This document shows, one piece after another, positions 1-10,849 of a DNA stretch of 64,000 nucleotides. Each line of letters begins with the position of its first letter. Position 1 is the stretch's first letter. The notes beneath the pieces were generated by a model. That model was not told the origin of the DNA. It worked only from the letters and a program-made list of their open reading frames with translations, and ran no database searches. This stretch comes from Xanthostigma xanthostigma (taxonomy: Eukaryota > Arthropoda > Insecta > Raphidioptera > Raphidiidae): assembly GCA_963575645.1 (NCBI GenBank), contig OY754473.1, positions 1,302,001 to 1,366,000 on the forward strand. Reading direction: 5' to 3'. Position numbers and translations under genes: made by a program.

Positions 1-295
1 AAAAAACACAGCTACTGATGAGAACCGTAGGATACAAAGGAACAAGAGAAAAGAAGAACAAAAAATTTAATTTGGAAAATAAAGATTCAGTACATCAAAC
101 ATCAATGAAAATTATAATAAATTGTAACTAAAACTAATTTTTTAGTGAATTAATTACTTTGATTGTCGTTATGATCATCATCATAAACTTCATTATTATC
201 TTAGTTTTCAACAATAAGACTATCATCATTTTCTTTATTGCCTAATTCATACAATAATTGAATCCTATAGTTCTGATCAGTAGCTGTGTTTTTTT
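1..295. mobile_element. TIR element cut by the window edge
   Basis: The first 33 bases match, in reverse complement, positions 262-294 with only a few differences; both outer ends read AAAAAACACAGCTACTGAT. This is a short non-autonomous DNA transposon or MITE. Its true left end may lie outside the window. The interior on the minus strand reads as a short acidic Asp/Asn/Glu stretch with a stop, possibly a transposase tail, but I do not recognise it. The superfamily is not assigned because no target duplication can be seen. Confidence 0.6.
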
Positions 296-1499
296 CCCAG
301 ACAAATTGACTGAAGGTATAGCATTTTCTTTCAAATTCTATTTTTTTAGCAGTATCTGTAGATAAAAAAATTAATTATAGACAATAAATTATTATATTAA
401 AACTATGAGGTTATATAGTATAATAGTAACGTTACACTTGTATACTTACTTGATAACATAAAATCATCTTTTTAAGCAAACGTTCATTGATTTTTTAACT
501 GCAGTTATTTTCAAAGCTTTTTATTTATTTCATTTTATAAGAATTTAAAAGTACGAATGGAGTACTGTTCACAGATGATAGATCGACTAAATGCAGTCAC
601 ATTTTATTTTTTATGTTAGCCACCAGATGTCAGGAGTGAGCATGTCAAAGCCCAATTGGGCTTCGTCAAATGGGTGTAGCTTTAAAAACATGGCGACGAT
701 GGAGTATCATTTCCCATAGTTACTATGGTTACTATATAGTAAACAGTGCAATTGTGATTTTTTTTTAAGTGCAATGGAATGATAAGTGTCAGTTTAATAT
801 GTAATTGGGCTGATACAAATCAGCGAAAAAGAAATTTCCTTGAAGGGGAACGTATATATTAATGCCGGCCATATCATAAAATTAGGCAAAAATTCAATTG
901 AAACAGAACCTTCAAGTACGATGAATTTTAATGCTTTCTGTTTACAAACTTTTGATTTAAAGAGTAATCCACAAGAATAAAAGTGGTAAATAGAGATATT
1001 ATATCAATGCAGTGTTGATGAACGTTGCAAACATTTATTGAAACATTACTTTATTGCAACAGGTAATTGTTCCCAACCTAAAAATAGTCATCTGTCAAAA
1101 TATATTTTCAACTTTATTTTTTTTCTATCAAAATTCTTGATGTTATTTAATAATAATAACTATTCAATTAATAAATCAAGTTTTCAATACTAAGACTAAG
1201 TATAGTACCTACTTACTTGGTAAAATAACTAATCATCTGCATTGAAATGACATGGTACTATTACAACCTTTTACAAACTTTTTATTTGTGTTTGCACGAG
1301 GTGAAAACTTCGCAGGTTCCATAATAAGTCATTTATTAATTTATCAACGTTTTTTTTTATTATTGTAAAAAAATCACGATAAACAGTATTCATTGACAGT
1401 ACGATTCATATACTTGTTTCTTACATGTTAGTAAGTAAGTTTCGCCGCCAGATAGAGTAGTCCATATCGCGGTTCCCAATAGTTGTCTTTTTCGAAAGG
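296..1499. other. Unassigned AT-rich sequence
   Basis: About 1.2 kb with no recognisable gene, RNA or element ends. Open frames are short and AT-driven. A slightly GC-richer patch lies near 620-700. Confidence 0.5.
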
Positions 1500-1680
1500 C
1501 GCTAGGATGTCGCTACATGTATTTTTTCGAGAAAACACCGCAGTTTTGTATAAAATATTTAATAAAAACTATCCTATAGCGTAAGTTCGACCAAGCAAGA
1601 CACATTTAGAAAATTTCATTAAAATCTGTTCAGTGGTTTCGGAGATTAGCGCGGCCAAAATTGTCACTATTCATAACATA
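1500..1680 (+). repeat. Interspersed repeat A, 3' part
   Basis: Matches 47585-47765 in the same orientation: both contain a GTCGCTACATGT-like start, an AACACCG block, AATAAAAACTATCCTATAGC, and the tail GGTTTCGGAGATTAGCG. The tail is a very common lepidopteran retroelement-type 3' end that I know from many moth and butterfly sequences. It has no coding capacity here. A third partial tail is at 33620-33706. Confidence 0.65.
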
Positions 1681-1689
1681 CCCTCAGTT

Positions 1690-2104
1690 ATTGAGTGTCA
1701 ATATTCTTCAATCACTTTCTTTGAAAATCAAAGGAGCAAGGACAAATGATACGATTATTGCGTGAATGATATGAACGCGGCTTTATGTGTACTAGTTCGC
1801 GTGTGTGATCCTGGCAACCAGCGCCTTCTACGATCTGTCACACGGTCTTCCAGCCGCCCATCACAAACAGGTGCCCTCCTCTCGCGACCTCATGTGCTGA
1901 AAAAATGACGTTTCAATTAAACATGGTAGTTTCTAAACAGAGAGAACAAAAGCAGAGAAAAGCAGAAAAAACGATGTGAAAGTTTGATTACCTAAAAAAC
2001 CGTCGAGTAACTTACAGTTTCAAACTAATCGCTCGTTTTAATATAATTTCACATTTGCACATACAATAATGCATTACAAATTAGATACATAGTAGATATA
2101 CTAT
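1690..2104. other. Unassigned sequence with a GC-richer patch
   Basis: Contains a GC-richer stretch at about 1790-1900 that is not repeated elsewhere in the window, then AT-rich sequence. No gene, RNA or element ends are recognised. Confidence 0.4.
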
Positions 2105-2106
2105 TA

Positions 2107-2615
2107 TAGGATGCTTCCAAAGTTGAAGTTATCCTTTCACCAGCGAATAGGGCTTCAACAAATAAGATTTTTTTCCTTTGGCGCTTTTTCGAAATATCAA
2201 CATCAACGGAGATACAGGGTGTCAAAGTTTTTATTTTTTTACTCGAAAACGGTGCACCGTACCGAAAAATAATGGCAGAGCTTTTCTTTTTAGAATTAAA
2301 CAAGGAATCCAATAATTTATTTTCAGAAAAATCAGTGGCGTACCATTTTTTTTTCCTAAAAACATTAACAATTTTTTTCTACGCGCGCCACTGCGGTCAA
2401 CTCAAAAATATTTTATTTATTAAAGAGTTTCCCTCCCACGTAGCTATTGACACCTACAACATTTTTTTTAAATATCTCAAGTAGTTTGGCAGTTATTATT
2501 TTTTAAATAAAACTGATACCCTGTATCTCCGTTGATGTGTATATTTCGAAGAAGCGCCAATGGAAAAAAACCTATTCGCTGGTTAAAGGATAACGTCAAC
2601 TTTGGAATCACCCTG
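2107..2615. mobile_element. Foldback MITE with TA target duplication
   Basis: The left arm from 2107 and the right arm ending at 2615 are inverted copies for over 100 bp, including the shared stretch around GAAGCGCCAAW and ACGGAGATACAGGGTG. Both edges are flanked by TA (2105-2106, 2616-2617) and the better-preserved end reads CAGGGTGATTCC, which suggests a Tc1/mariner-type MITE. A second CAGGGTGTC/CACCCTG-like pair, also flanked by TA, lies inside at about 2214-2521, so one element may sit in the loop of another. The small open frames on both strands here are products of the palindrome. Confidence 0.7.
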
Positions 2616-3699
2616 TACTATATAATAGGGTATTTTGCACCATGTAAGAAAAAATCTAATAATACATATTTTTGATAGATTTTGTAAAAAGCAAGCGAGA
2701 AATGTTGATTTCATTCATAACAGCGCACTATAAATTTTATAATTCAATTTTAAGAATTTTATTTTTTTTCTGTTCTTCAAAAGTCTGAAAACGCTGTTCG
2801 CCATATTGGATTTCGGCGTGACGTCACTTCGTCTGTAAACCAGCTACGTTTATGTTGTGCTGTGTGTTATTTTGAAGTTCTTTCAAGTTATTATCACGTT
2901 CTAGCCCGTATTTTATTGATCTCGCATCATAGAAGACGGTTTCGTAAAAGCAGAAAGTACTAATCTACCAAGGATAAATACGTTTAATAAATAAATAAAG
3001 TTTTACTAACTTGTATCCTTTCTTACACTAATTGTAATGTAATAGTCACAGCAATCTTAAATAATTTTTAATTGTACAGTGTTACTATGGTTACTGTGCA
3101 CTGTCATTATTATTTACAACCATAGTGACGTCACGGGTCGTTTTCGCGCGAATATTCATAATGATAAATTTAAAGTCGTTTTTATGACACTATTCGGTTA
3201 TAAAATATTATTATAAAAATTGTAGTAGTGTTTCTTTATCACTTTAGGATTCATAACACTTTTCAAAAAACGGTGCAATAGCATATCATCAAATTATTTT
3301 TTTTTGTGTCTGTGCTCTATTTTCAAAGTTTACTTTGTTGTCGACTGACATTTTGACAGTATATAATATTTTAGTGGGTACTGCACGCTGAACAACACGC
3401 ATTTTAGCAGTTTATATAAAGAATTGTTTGTTTTATTTTTTTTAGATTTAGCGAAAATAATTTATAGTTGACGATATGAAACAACAATAAATGTTCATAG
3501 CACGTGTTACAGTAGGCTGTGCTTTTTTATACCGGGTGTGTTTTTATTGACGGCTACGAGTTTTTCAAACAAACTTTATTACGATGTAACAAGATTTTTT
3601 AATCGACATAAAAAAAATCCAGCCAATTGGGCGACGGGACCAATTTCAAAAATATTGACATTTGAAATAGTACTATAAAGAAAATAAAATATCTGATAT

Positions 3700-3875
3700 C
3701 TCGTGAGGTGACGCGGTTAATGGCTAGTATTAATATGATATTTGATATTCGGTGCCGGGGTTACCTACATAATATGTTCCACGTCATCAATTAATCAAAG
3801 CATGCTTAACTAGTTTATTTCTGACAGATCTATACAAAGCAAAAGAACAGCTGATTTTTTTTTAATCTCAAATTA
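3700..3875 (-). repeat. Repeat M fragment
   Basis: Reverse-complement match to the region around 50690-50760 and 51480-51550: shared features are GGTTACCTACATAATA, AGCATGCTTAACTA and AAAAGAACAGCTGATTTT. In the 50-kb copy the same repeat is interrupted by a TTAA-flanked element, so this copy serves as an approximate empty site. Confidence 0.55.
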
Positions 3876-3899
3876 TTTCCGGAATTATATTGTTCAGAA

Positions 3900-4150
3900 A
3901 AAAAATTTCTAACGAAACTTTCTTGAAATAATAAAAAGAATAATAAGCCGTTATGAAAAGTATACCATTATTTTATAAAAAAACACCGTTATAGCATATA
4001 TCTCTTCTGTGCATGCGCCGATTTTCCCCAAAAACAATAGGGCTCTTCATATTTGCATACCAAACATCCTCCCAAAATTTGATTTCAATCAGTTTGACCT
4101 GTATTGTGTTCACAGACTAACAGATTAACAGACACACTGAGTTTTACAAA
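3900..4150 (+). repeat. Repeat B tail
   Basis: Shares the block ATAGCATATATCTCTT, CATGCGCCGATTTTCCC and the AAACATCCTCCCAAAATTTG run with 26190-26449, and with the long A-run elements at 21.05-21.3 kb and 32.39-32.63 kb. It looks like the 3' part of a retroelement-type repeat. No coding content. Confidence 0.55.
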
Positions 4151-4696
4151 AATATATTTTTTGGATTCGGGGGACCTCAAAACGGAAAGATATTGTAAAA
4201 TTTTTGCAAAGTAATTTTTAATTTAAACTAGTATTATTCCCCACTTGTGGGTTGGAATGGTAAAAGATGTTATATATTTGTTCCGCCATAACGTTGTTGA
4301 GTGCCAAACGATATAAAAAATTTCGACGGTATTGTGTTTAGAATGTTATGGAATAGTCCCCGCGTATAATTTTGAATAAAATCGGTTAAGTCAAAAAAGG
4401 CGATTTTCTTATTATATTTATTATAGGATAGAAGTCTATGAAGGTTATAATAATTTGAAAGAACTTCAAAATAACACACAGCACAGCATAAACGTAGCTG
4501 GTTTACAGTCGTAGTGACGTCACGCCGGGATCCAACATGGCGAACAGCGTTTTTGACTTTTGAAGAACAGAATATTATTAAAAAATGCAATTCTTAAAAT
4601 TGAATTATAAAATTTAGAGTGCATTATTATGAATAGAAATCAACATTTCTCGGTTTCTTTTTAGAAAATCTGTCAAGAATATATATTACTAGATTT

Positions 4697-5402
4697 TTAA
4701 GCTATTGCATAGCTTCTATCGCGGGCTTTGAGCGCGGCGACCGAATCAAGAAATTCCGTAACGAAAAAACCTAACGGATTGTCTAACGTCGTTTCAGTTC
4801 GGCAGACTTCGGCACGGTTGCGTGCGCACATAGCGAATAAGCTTTGACAAAACATTAAGAGATGTCGCTATGCATCCAGGTTTCGTAAAACTACACATTT
4901 ATAAAATTACATGCAGCCAGTCACTGGATGTAATTTTTTAAATTTGTAGTTTTACGAAACCTGAGTACATGGCGACATCTCTTAAGGAATTTTTTGCACT
5001 GCATGTAACTTATATTGCTACTAGCATCTAGCGAATTTTAGTATATGTACTGCCGAAGCAAGTACGGTAGACCGTCCCAACAACTCATCATGGTTTCGTG
5101 ACCCTGACGCGTCAGATCTGACGCGATTTTAACAGTTTTTACCCATTGGCCATTTTAGGTTATGTGCAGAGAAAGTATATATGATATTATATCTATATAA
5201 ATGTACATCGCGCGAAATTCCATGATCAAACTCTTAATATCGTTCTTTTTGTTCAAATTTTTTGAATGAATAATTGTTTTGGTGTGTAATTACACTATTT
5301 ATACCTAGCTATTTTCGTTTTATAGAGAAGAAAAACTTAAAGACCTAAAAAGAATATGCAATAGCTTTACCGCGGCAGTCCCCGAGTGCCACACATGTTT
5401 TT
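4697..5402. mobile_element. Repeat inserted in the right arm of the foldback element
   Basis: Splits the arm sequence that should read straight from TTACTAGATTTTT to TCTTACATAGTGC. Its edges carry inverted GCTATTGCATAGCTT / ATGCAATAGCTTT, and the right edge continues into a CCGCGGCAGTCCCCGAG block that I recognise as a common lepidopteran repeat end. No coding frame. It contains the hairpin at 4858-4985. Confidence 0.55.
4858..4985. repeat. Hairpin of ~128 bp
   Basis: TAAGAGATGTCGC on the left pairs with GGCGACATCTCTTA on the right, followed by a long match through GTTTCGTAAAACTACA. The loop is short. It is either a small MITE or part of the host repeat. Confidence 0.65.
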
Positions 5403-5429
5403 TTTCTTACATAGTGCAAAATAGCCTAT

Positions 5430-5850
5430 TGCGAAATCTCGGAGTCCCGGTATGGAAGTTTTATAATGTATCAGATTATTTGCTGTGCGAATAGAGTATA
5501 GCAAGCAGTTCATCATCTCAATAGGCTTTAGTGTCTAAATTGGGACAGATTGCTGTTGTGTGTGTTTTGTCTCTCCCTCTATGAGCAGACGGAGAGACTT
5601 TAAAGAGAGACTGCAGAAGTATTATATCATGTAACAGTTATGGCGCATTATTGCCAAACATAATTCACGTCTAATGAATATGAACTGCCCATAAAAAAAC
5701 AGTCGCTATTATAAATAATCATTTGCGGCGATAATTTCAAATTTATGAAAAAGTTCAAATTTCTTTCACCAAATACAATATTTCAATATATTGTGTGATG
5801 GGCTCAAAGTGTCATCGGATTAATTAATGATTTATTAAATACTAGCAGCT
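5430..5850. other. Unassigned sequence
   Basis: About 420 bp with no match elsewhere in the window and no recognisable feature. A short GAGAGAC-rich patch lies near 5570-5610. Confidence 0.4.
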
Positions 5851-5854
5851 CGTC

Positions 5855-6165
5855 CGTGTTCCCCCGGGTGGGATAGATATAATTCTGCAAAATGTATTTC
5901 GTTTGCGGCCCGGCGTCTGAACTAATAGCTTTGAGCAAATTCTACCAGATTTGTTTCTGAACTAATAGCTTTGAGCGAATTTTAACAGATGTCGCTACTT
6001 GGTACTAAAACAGTTTTTTGTTTGCTTCCGAATAGCTTTGAGTGAGTTCTATCAAATGTCGTTACTTGCTACTAAAACAGTTTGTTTGTTTGCTTCTGAA
6101 CTAATAGCTTTGAGCAAATTCTATCGTGACACGATATATATATTCTAAATATATTAAAGGAAACC
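5855..6165 (+). repeat. Repeat A with internal tandem units
   Basis: Second copy of the repeat also seen at 47316-47790 (both start near GATATAATTCTGCAAAATG and share TTTGCGGCCCGGCGTCTG). The motif AACTAATAGCTTTGAGC or a close variant recurs at about 5919, 5957, 6026 and 6098, separated by GATGTCGCTACTTGGTACT-like blocks, so this copy is an irregular tandem array. It ends at GTGACACGATATATA, the usual family tail. Confidence 0.6.
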
Positions 6166-6166
6166 G

Positions 6167-6185
6167 TGACTGACTGACTGACTGA
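6167..6185. repeat. (GACT)n microsatellite
   Basis: Short run of GACT units at the end of the repeat A copy. Confidence 0.8.
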
Positions 6186-6210
6186 TCTATCTATTATTAT
6201 GACGTAGGAT

Positions 6211-6696
6211 CGGCGTTGCCAGTTTTTTTTTTGTGCCAAGTCGGGATTTTGGAACTCTTTGAGTGAAAACAGCGGGATTCTTTCGTCGAAAACGGGACAT
6301 AGTAAAAAAACGTATATAATCAGAAGTTTTCAAATACCTATTTATCTTTTTATTTGAATTAAAATTACGTTTACGTGACAATAGATAGCAAAAATAGCCA
6401 TAGAAAATGACGTATTTTAATAAAAATATAATATATTAAATCAGATTTACCCTATCGTTAAATAGTTGAGTCTTATTCGTCTTCAGAATAAAAAAAAAAA
6501 ACAGAAAAAATTAAAAAAACTAACTTACAATAAGAGAATAATTATTTATAAGAATTTATTCATGATATATCTGTGAAGATTTAACTTCTTTTAAAGTTAT
6601 CCCCGAAAAGCGGGACTGAGCCTGTCCCGCTGGGACATTTAATTTTGATTTAAAAATCGGGACGTCCCGCCAAAATCGGGACGTCTGGCAACGCTG
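6211..6696. mobile_element. hAT-type MITE, 486 bp
   Basis: The ends read CGGCGTTGCCAG on the left and CTGGCAACGCTG on the right, followed inward by related GGGACGTCCCGATTTT-type repeats. They are flanked by CGTAGGAT (6203-6210) and CGTATGAT (6697-6704), an 8-bp target duplication with one mismatch. CAG-type termini plus an 8-bp duplication are the hallmark of hAT elements. The interior is AT-rich and non-coding; the small open frames on the minus strand do not resemble a transposase. Confidence 0.75.
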
Positions 6697-6704
6697 CGTA
6701 TGAT

Positions 6705-6970
6705 TACTCCTGTCAACAAATAAATAAACAAGTATTTCATGCTTTTTCAAAAACAACTTCTTCAGGGGGTGAAAAGAGGTAAATAGTCTAAAAATCAACA
6801 AGGTTTGCCAAGACGTTGATCACGTGAATGCCATCAATTTTTAAATGTATTAGGGGAGTCTCCGTTGAGAAAGGAGTAACTATGCCAAATAATGGGAATG
6901 CATCCGTGAGTAATGACCAGCACTTTATATATAAGAATAGTCTCTCTCTTCCCCTCTCACTGTTTCTTGT
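6705..6970. other. Unassigned sequence
   Basis: Not repeated elsewhere in the window; nothing recognised. Confidence 0.35.
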
Positions 6971-6971
6971 G

Positions 6972-7165
6972 GTATAGAATAATTCTATCTCCACTTCTGA
7001 TAATTGATACAGAAACAATTAATCCCACTTCTGATAATTGGTAGAGAATGATTCTATCTCCACTTCTGATAATTGATACAGAAACAATTAATCCCACTTC
7101 AGATAATTGTTAAAGAATAATTATAGCCCACTTCTGAATAATTGATATATGTATATTTATCCCTA
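6972..7165. repeat. Minisatellite, ~34-bp unit in 69-bp higher-order period
   Basis: The phrase CCACTTCTGATAATTG recurs about five times with alternating spacers ATACAGAAACAATTAAT and GTAGAGAATGATT. The ATTCTATCTCC phase point repeats at 6982 and 7051, giving a 69-bp period made of two related half units. Later units are more diverged. Confidence 0.8.
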
Positions 7166-7535
7166 ATTTATTCCTCTTGTCAGGATGGAAATAAATTTAA
7201 ATAAACAATCTTGACTTTTTACAACTTTATTTACAATATTTACAATTTCACTTAACTCTCAGCTTACATTTCCAACTCCAATCTTCAACTTCAACCTCAA
7301 CCATCAACTTACTTCAACCAACTCTATCCAACTATATCCAACATCACTTACTTACTTACTATCAATATCTTAAAAAATCATCTTCACTCATTCAATACTT
7401 TCTCACACACACCCACGATGGCCAATCACATTCAAAAACCCTTCAACTGTCATTCTCTCTCAACCAATCATACCAAAACACATTGCAATTGTCACTCATT
7501 CATACATAATTCTTAGAACCCTTTTTTTAATTGCT
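7165..7535. other. Strongly G-depleted tract
   Basis: The plus strand is almost devoid of G for about 350 bp and is rich in CAACTT, CAACC and TTTACAATA motifs. A similar G-poor stretch with TTTACAATA motifs lies at 15255-15523. The two may be related repeat ends, possibly remnants of a retroelement terminal region, but no protein or boundary supports that. Confidence 0.4.
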
Positions 7536-7539
7536 TTAG

Positions 7540-8045
7540 CGTGACAAATTTAAAGCAGTTAATCATTTTAAGGGTTAAACTGTCAATCTCAAGTTCTTGA
7601 ATTTTGTCAACATGTGGCCGGTTCTATTTTGTCCGTCTTTCTAAATTCTACAAAATAACTATACAGTCATAAAGCAATAAACTAATACATTTTTTTTAAA
7701 AACTATAACACTTGCAATAAAGAAAATTAAAAACGCGTCCCAGTCATTGCGCACCTAAAAATTTCCTGTCAGCATTAGCCATCAGGTCTATTTTATGGGA
7801 ATAAGGGGTGTTGTTAACTTTCTCACGTAACCCTGTATACTATTTATTATATGTTCTTCTAAGTATCTTAATTCAATGTCGAGTAAATTAAGTTTTCTTA
7901 AACAAAACACAAGAAGATCGCATTAAAACAAAAGTTTTATTTTCCGTTTAAATATAACTTCTTTATCGTTGTTCGTATGTCTATTTGTTCGTTTTCATTA
8001 CACTATCGGCTAAATGTGAAACATTTTAAATTAAAACGTGCAATA
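7540..8045. other. Unassigned sequence
   Basis: About 500 bp of AT-rich DNA with no recognisable gene or element. Confidence 0.4.
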
Positions 8046-8048
8046 GCT

Positions 8049-8160
8049 AAAGGACCCCGCACAAAGCTTATGGGATTTGGCTCTCGGTGAAATTGATCTA
8101 AAATGGTTTTATTTTATAGTTTAAAGGTCACTAAGATAAAGTGTCTATGGGCGCTTCATA
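8049..8160 (+). mobile_element. MITE G, left arm only
   Basis: Reads AAAGGACCCCGCACAAAG and continues through GGTTTTATTTTATAGTTTAA to TGTCTATGGGCGC, matching the left arms at 55397 and 61379. The right arm is missing, so this is a truncated copy of a palindromic MITE. Confidence 0.7.
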
Positions 8161-8448
8161 TGTCATTGAGCAATGTTTATTAAAAGTGAAAATAGTTTTA
8201 GTTTTATAATGTTTTTAATTACAAAGAAAACATGAGCAAAACTAGGCGATCTCTCACTTGTATTCCGGGCTTTTGCGCTGATGGTGATTTAACTAAAATA
8301 AAGATCATTGGCGCCATAATTTGACGTTACGCTGTAACAACAAATTATAATTATTTATATATTGTACGTCCTAATTGATAAATAAATAATTCTCACGTAC
8401 CTTTTATGTTATACTATTTATATAATGGTTTACAATCTGAATTTTATC
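8161..8448. other. Unassigned sequence
   Basis: AT-rich, no features recognised. Confidence 0.35.
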
Positions 8449-9130
8449 TATACTAATATATAAAGCTGAAGAGTTTGTTTGTTTGTTTGGTTGAACGCGC
8501 TAATCTCAGAAACTACTGGTTGGATAGCCCATTTATCGAGGAAGGCTATAGGCTATATAACATCAAAGAAAACATCTAAGAAAAATGCTGCAAGATGTAT
8601 CTCAAAATTAGTCGATCCGACGAATTATATCAGGCGAAATGCCTTAACTAAATATTGCAATATTAGCGCGTTACGTTTACAACCCCGGATAGCTCAGTTG
8701 GTAGAGCGTAAGACTCTTAATGCCAGGATCTTGGGTTCAAGCCCCACGTCGGCGAATATATTTTTATTTTTTTTATTTTCTACATTGCTTTCTTCTAAGA
8801 TTTACATTTCAATTTTTTTTAAATTTTATTACAACTAAATAAATAAATCTAATTAATAGCTCATTTACAATAGATAGGTACCTATATAAAAAAAATCCTA
8901 TAGTGTTTTCAATTAAATATTTATTATATTAAAAGAAATTTATTACTTAAAAAAAGTATAAATACTGCTTTTTAACGTCAAAAACGTTTGAACTGTAACT
9001 CCAATCATTATGAAAGTTTGGACACAACATTCATCTCGGTAAGCTAAGATGAATGTGCGTACTCATGTCCCTTCCTTCCTCACTCGTTCTTTTGCACTCT
9101 GGTAAAACCGGGCGGGACCGCTATTATATA
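8449..9130 (+). mobile_element. R1 repeat, copy 1, carrying a tRNA-Lys-type SINE
   Basis: Starts TATACTAATATATAAAGC, goes through GAACGCGCTAATCTCAG and TCGAGGAAGGCTATAGG, and ends GTAAAACCGGGCGGGACC. This is an abundant lepidopteran interspersed repeat. Compared with the uninterrupted copy at 10850-11127, copy 1 holds an insertion that carries a tRNA-Lys-like sequence. The 119-codon open frame running through here crosses repeat and tRNA-like DNA and is not a gene. Confidence 0.75.
8682..8754 (+). pseudogene. tRNA-Lys(CTT)-derived SINE head
   Basis: Box A-like TAGCTCAGTTGG and box B-like GGTTCAAGCCC sit at tRNA spacing, and the anticodon loop reads CTCTTAA, as in tRNA-Lys(CTT). The acceptor ends do not pair and the anticodon stem has several mismatches, so it is not a working tRNA. 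The same block at the same place in R1 at 17301-17372 and 22800-22951 shows that it belongs to a SINE, with the boxes acting as its RNA polymerase III promoter. Confidence 0.75.
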
Positions 9131-9395
9131 TAAAACTAGCCGCTACCCGCGGCTACGCCCGCGATTGAGATGGAAATCGACTTTTGACATGCATATCAGG
9201 GGTTGAGGTATTGCACATATTTTGACAAACAATTTTCTTATTTTTCGTAAAAATTTTTTATTTTTTTTTAATAAAAAGTATCCTATGTTACTTCTAATAC
9301 CTTCAAGAGTGTATGTGCAAAGTTTCATGATGATCGGTTAAGTAGTTTTTGCGTGAAAGCGTAACAAACAAACTTACATTCGCATTTATAATATT
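9131..9395 (+). mobile_element. Retroelement 3' end, copy 1
   Basis: Begins ACTAGCCGCTACCCGCGGC and ends AAACTTACATTCGCATTT with the block GATGATCGGTTAAGTAGT in between. This pattern is typical of RTE-like and related retroelement 3' ends in insects. No reverse-transcriptase frame remains. Confidence 0.6.
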
Positions 9396-9718
9396 TCGTT
9401 TTCATAAAATTTGTAAGTCCGGTCCTGTCGGGCCGATTTTAATGAAATTTTAATAGCACATTTTAATCATTACTAAAGGGTTAAATTTCAATTTTGAAAC
9501 GATTCGGAGAAATTTTTCGGTATTTTTGGGCCCAAAAAATGTTTTCAACCCTTTCTTATTTTTCGTAAAAAATTTTTATTTTTTTTTAATAAAAAGTATC
9601 CTATGTTACTTCTAATACCTTCAAGAGTGTATGTGCAAAGTTTCATGATGATCGGTTAAGTAGTTTTTGCGTGAAAGCGTAACAAACAAACTTACATTCG
9701 CATTTATAATATTATAAT
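9396..9718 (+). mobile_element. Retroelement 3' end, copy 2 in tandem
   Basis: The 150-bp block from CTTATTTTTCGTAAAAA to TTCGCATTTATAATATT at 9556-9710 is almost identical to 9239-9395, 317 bp upstream. The intervening bases begin with TTGTAAGTCCGGTCCTGTC. Head-to-tail duplication of the tail segment, or two insertions, would explain it. Confidence 0.65.
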
Positions 9719-10245
9719 ATGATAAATTAATATGATATGATATGATTAACAGGAGTTTTTCTTATTTACTTTTGACACATCATAGCTAACTAAAGTTTAG
9801 AAACATGTCGCGATTTCCATAAAAAGTGAGTTAAATAATTCTCCATTACCCACTAGTGGCGCTAGTAGGCTTCGTGCACACATCCTATACAAGAGCGAAA
9901 AAGGACCTGTTAGTTTATAATTTTTTAATTACTGTTGACCGGTAGTGTATTTGCGTTATGTGTATCCAAGACAAGTAACAATATTGTCTTTCACATTATT
10001 GTATTAAGTTGTGTTGTTCTCTTTGCTATCTCAAAAGAAACTGACAACTGTAGCTGTGTGTGTGTGTGTGTGGGGGGGCGGTGGAGGCGGCGGAGGAAAA
10101 CGAGTCGCCCGCGGCTATCCGCACGCGGAGGAGACGGGGTTTTTAAATCGTCAGTTGTCAGCAGCAAAAGACGTCCTTTACTCGTAACTCAATTGTGACA
10201 AAACGACTGGCTGTCTATACAGCCTGTATCGAGAATTGTTCTGTT
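9719..10245. other. Low-copy sequence with (GT)n and G-rich patch
   Basis: Contains a (TG)9 run at 10055-10072 followed by a G run and a GC-rich, purine-rich segment to about 10140. No coding frame is convincing. The GC-rich segment is not repeated in the window and may be host sequence. Confidence 0.4.
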
Positions 10246-10826
10246 GAGTAGAGTGATGTGTCCACATGACTCCCTATTGGGAGCTGGCTCCGTGCGCTCC
10301 GCTCACTAAAAAAAGTCGCTTAGAGGGAGCTGTTCGAAGGAGCGACACTAGACAGTACGCACTACACAAGAGTGCAGACTGCAGAGGTGTGAACTGTCAT
10401 CATGCATGCTCAGGAGTCATGTAGCATTGCACAGCACAATACACACACTCAGCTCTGAGCTCATTTTAATATGATTCTGATCTTATATTATTCGCATTTC
10501 GAATAAACTATAATAAAAGCTTAACAATAATAATCTTTATTGTTGCAATAGGTATTATATTTTTGTCAACGACGTCAATGTTAATGGTTTAAGTCATTCA
10601 ACATTAAATGACTCAGCAAATATAACTCCGTACGTGCAAAATTCACTAGTGCCTCTGTGGTCTGTGCTGTGTGCGCTCTGTAAATGTGCGAATGCAACAG
10701 TACTGAACAGCTCAGCACAGAGCAATGGCGCTCGGAGTGAGTCATACACAAAAAAAGAGCGACTCGCTCCGCTTCGTGAAAAGAGTTGTTCATTATAAAC
10801 GACTCGCTCAGGAGTGACACATCGCT
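10246..10826 (+). mobile_element. MITE D (TGTGTC ends), copy 1, complete
   Basis: Left end AGTGATGTGTCCACATGAC and right end AGGAGTGACACATCGCT are inverted. The interior contains paired GAGCGACTCGCTCCGC-type segments and CATGCATGCTCAGGAG. Flanks GTTGAGTA and GCTGAGTG are a possible 8-bp target duplication with two mismatches, hinting at hAT. It carries no transposase. Copies 2-4 are at 13347, 34676 (split) and 37848. Confidence 0.7.
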
Positions 10827-10849
10827 AGCTGAGTGGTTTTGCTTATCGA

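Larger units (their letters stand above)
2625..5429. mobile_element. 2.8-kb foldback element with ~290-bp inverted arms
   Basis: The left arm (2627-2930) is repeated inverted at 4420-4690. The match covers GAACTTCAAAATAACACACA, ACGTAGCTGGTTTACAG and a TGACGTCAC core. The right arm is split by a later insertion (4697-5402), after which the terminal TTTCTTACATAGTGCAAAA resumes. Ends read ATAGGSTATTTTGCACYATG. No transposase frame is visible in the roughly 1.5-kb middle, so the copy is non-autonomous. Long arms would fit several foldback-type DNA elements; no superfamily is claimed. Part of the interior (about 3700-4150) is shared with 50.7-51.5 kb and with 26.2-26.45 kb. Confidence 0.6.

Noticed and set aside
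2625-5429. Polinton-type element because of long inverted arms
   Set aside because: No capsid, polymerase or integrase frame is visible, no 6-bp duplication was found, and the ends do not fit.
7165-7535. LTR of a retroelement
   Set aside because: Only composition suggests it; no paired LTR, primer site or protein remnant was found.
8479-8838. 119-codon plus-strand open frame
   Set aside because: Runs through R1 and the tRNA-Lys-like SINE; no domain, and R1 copies do not keep the frame.
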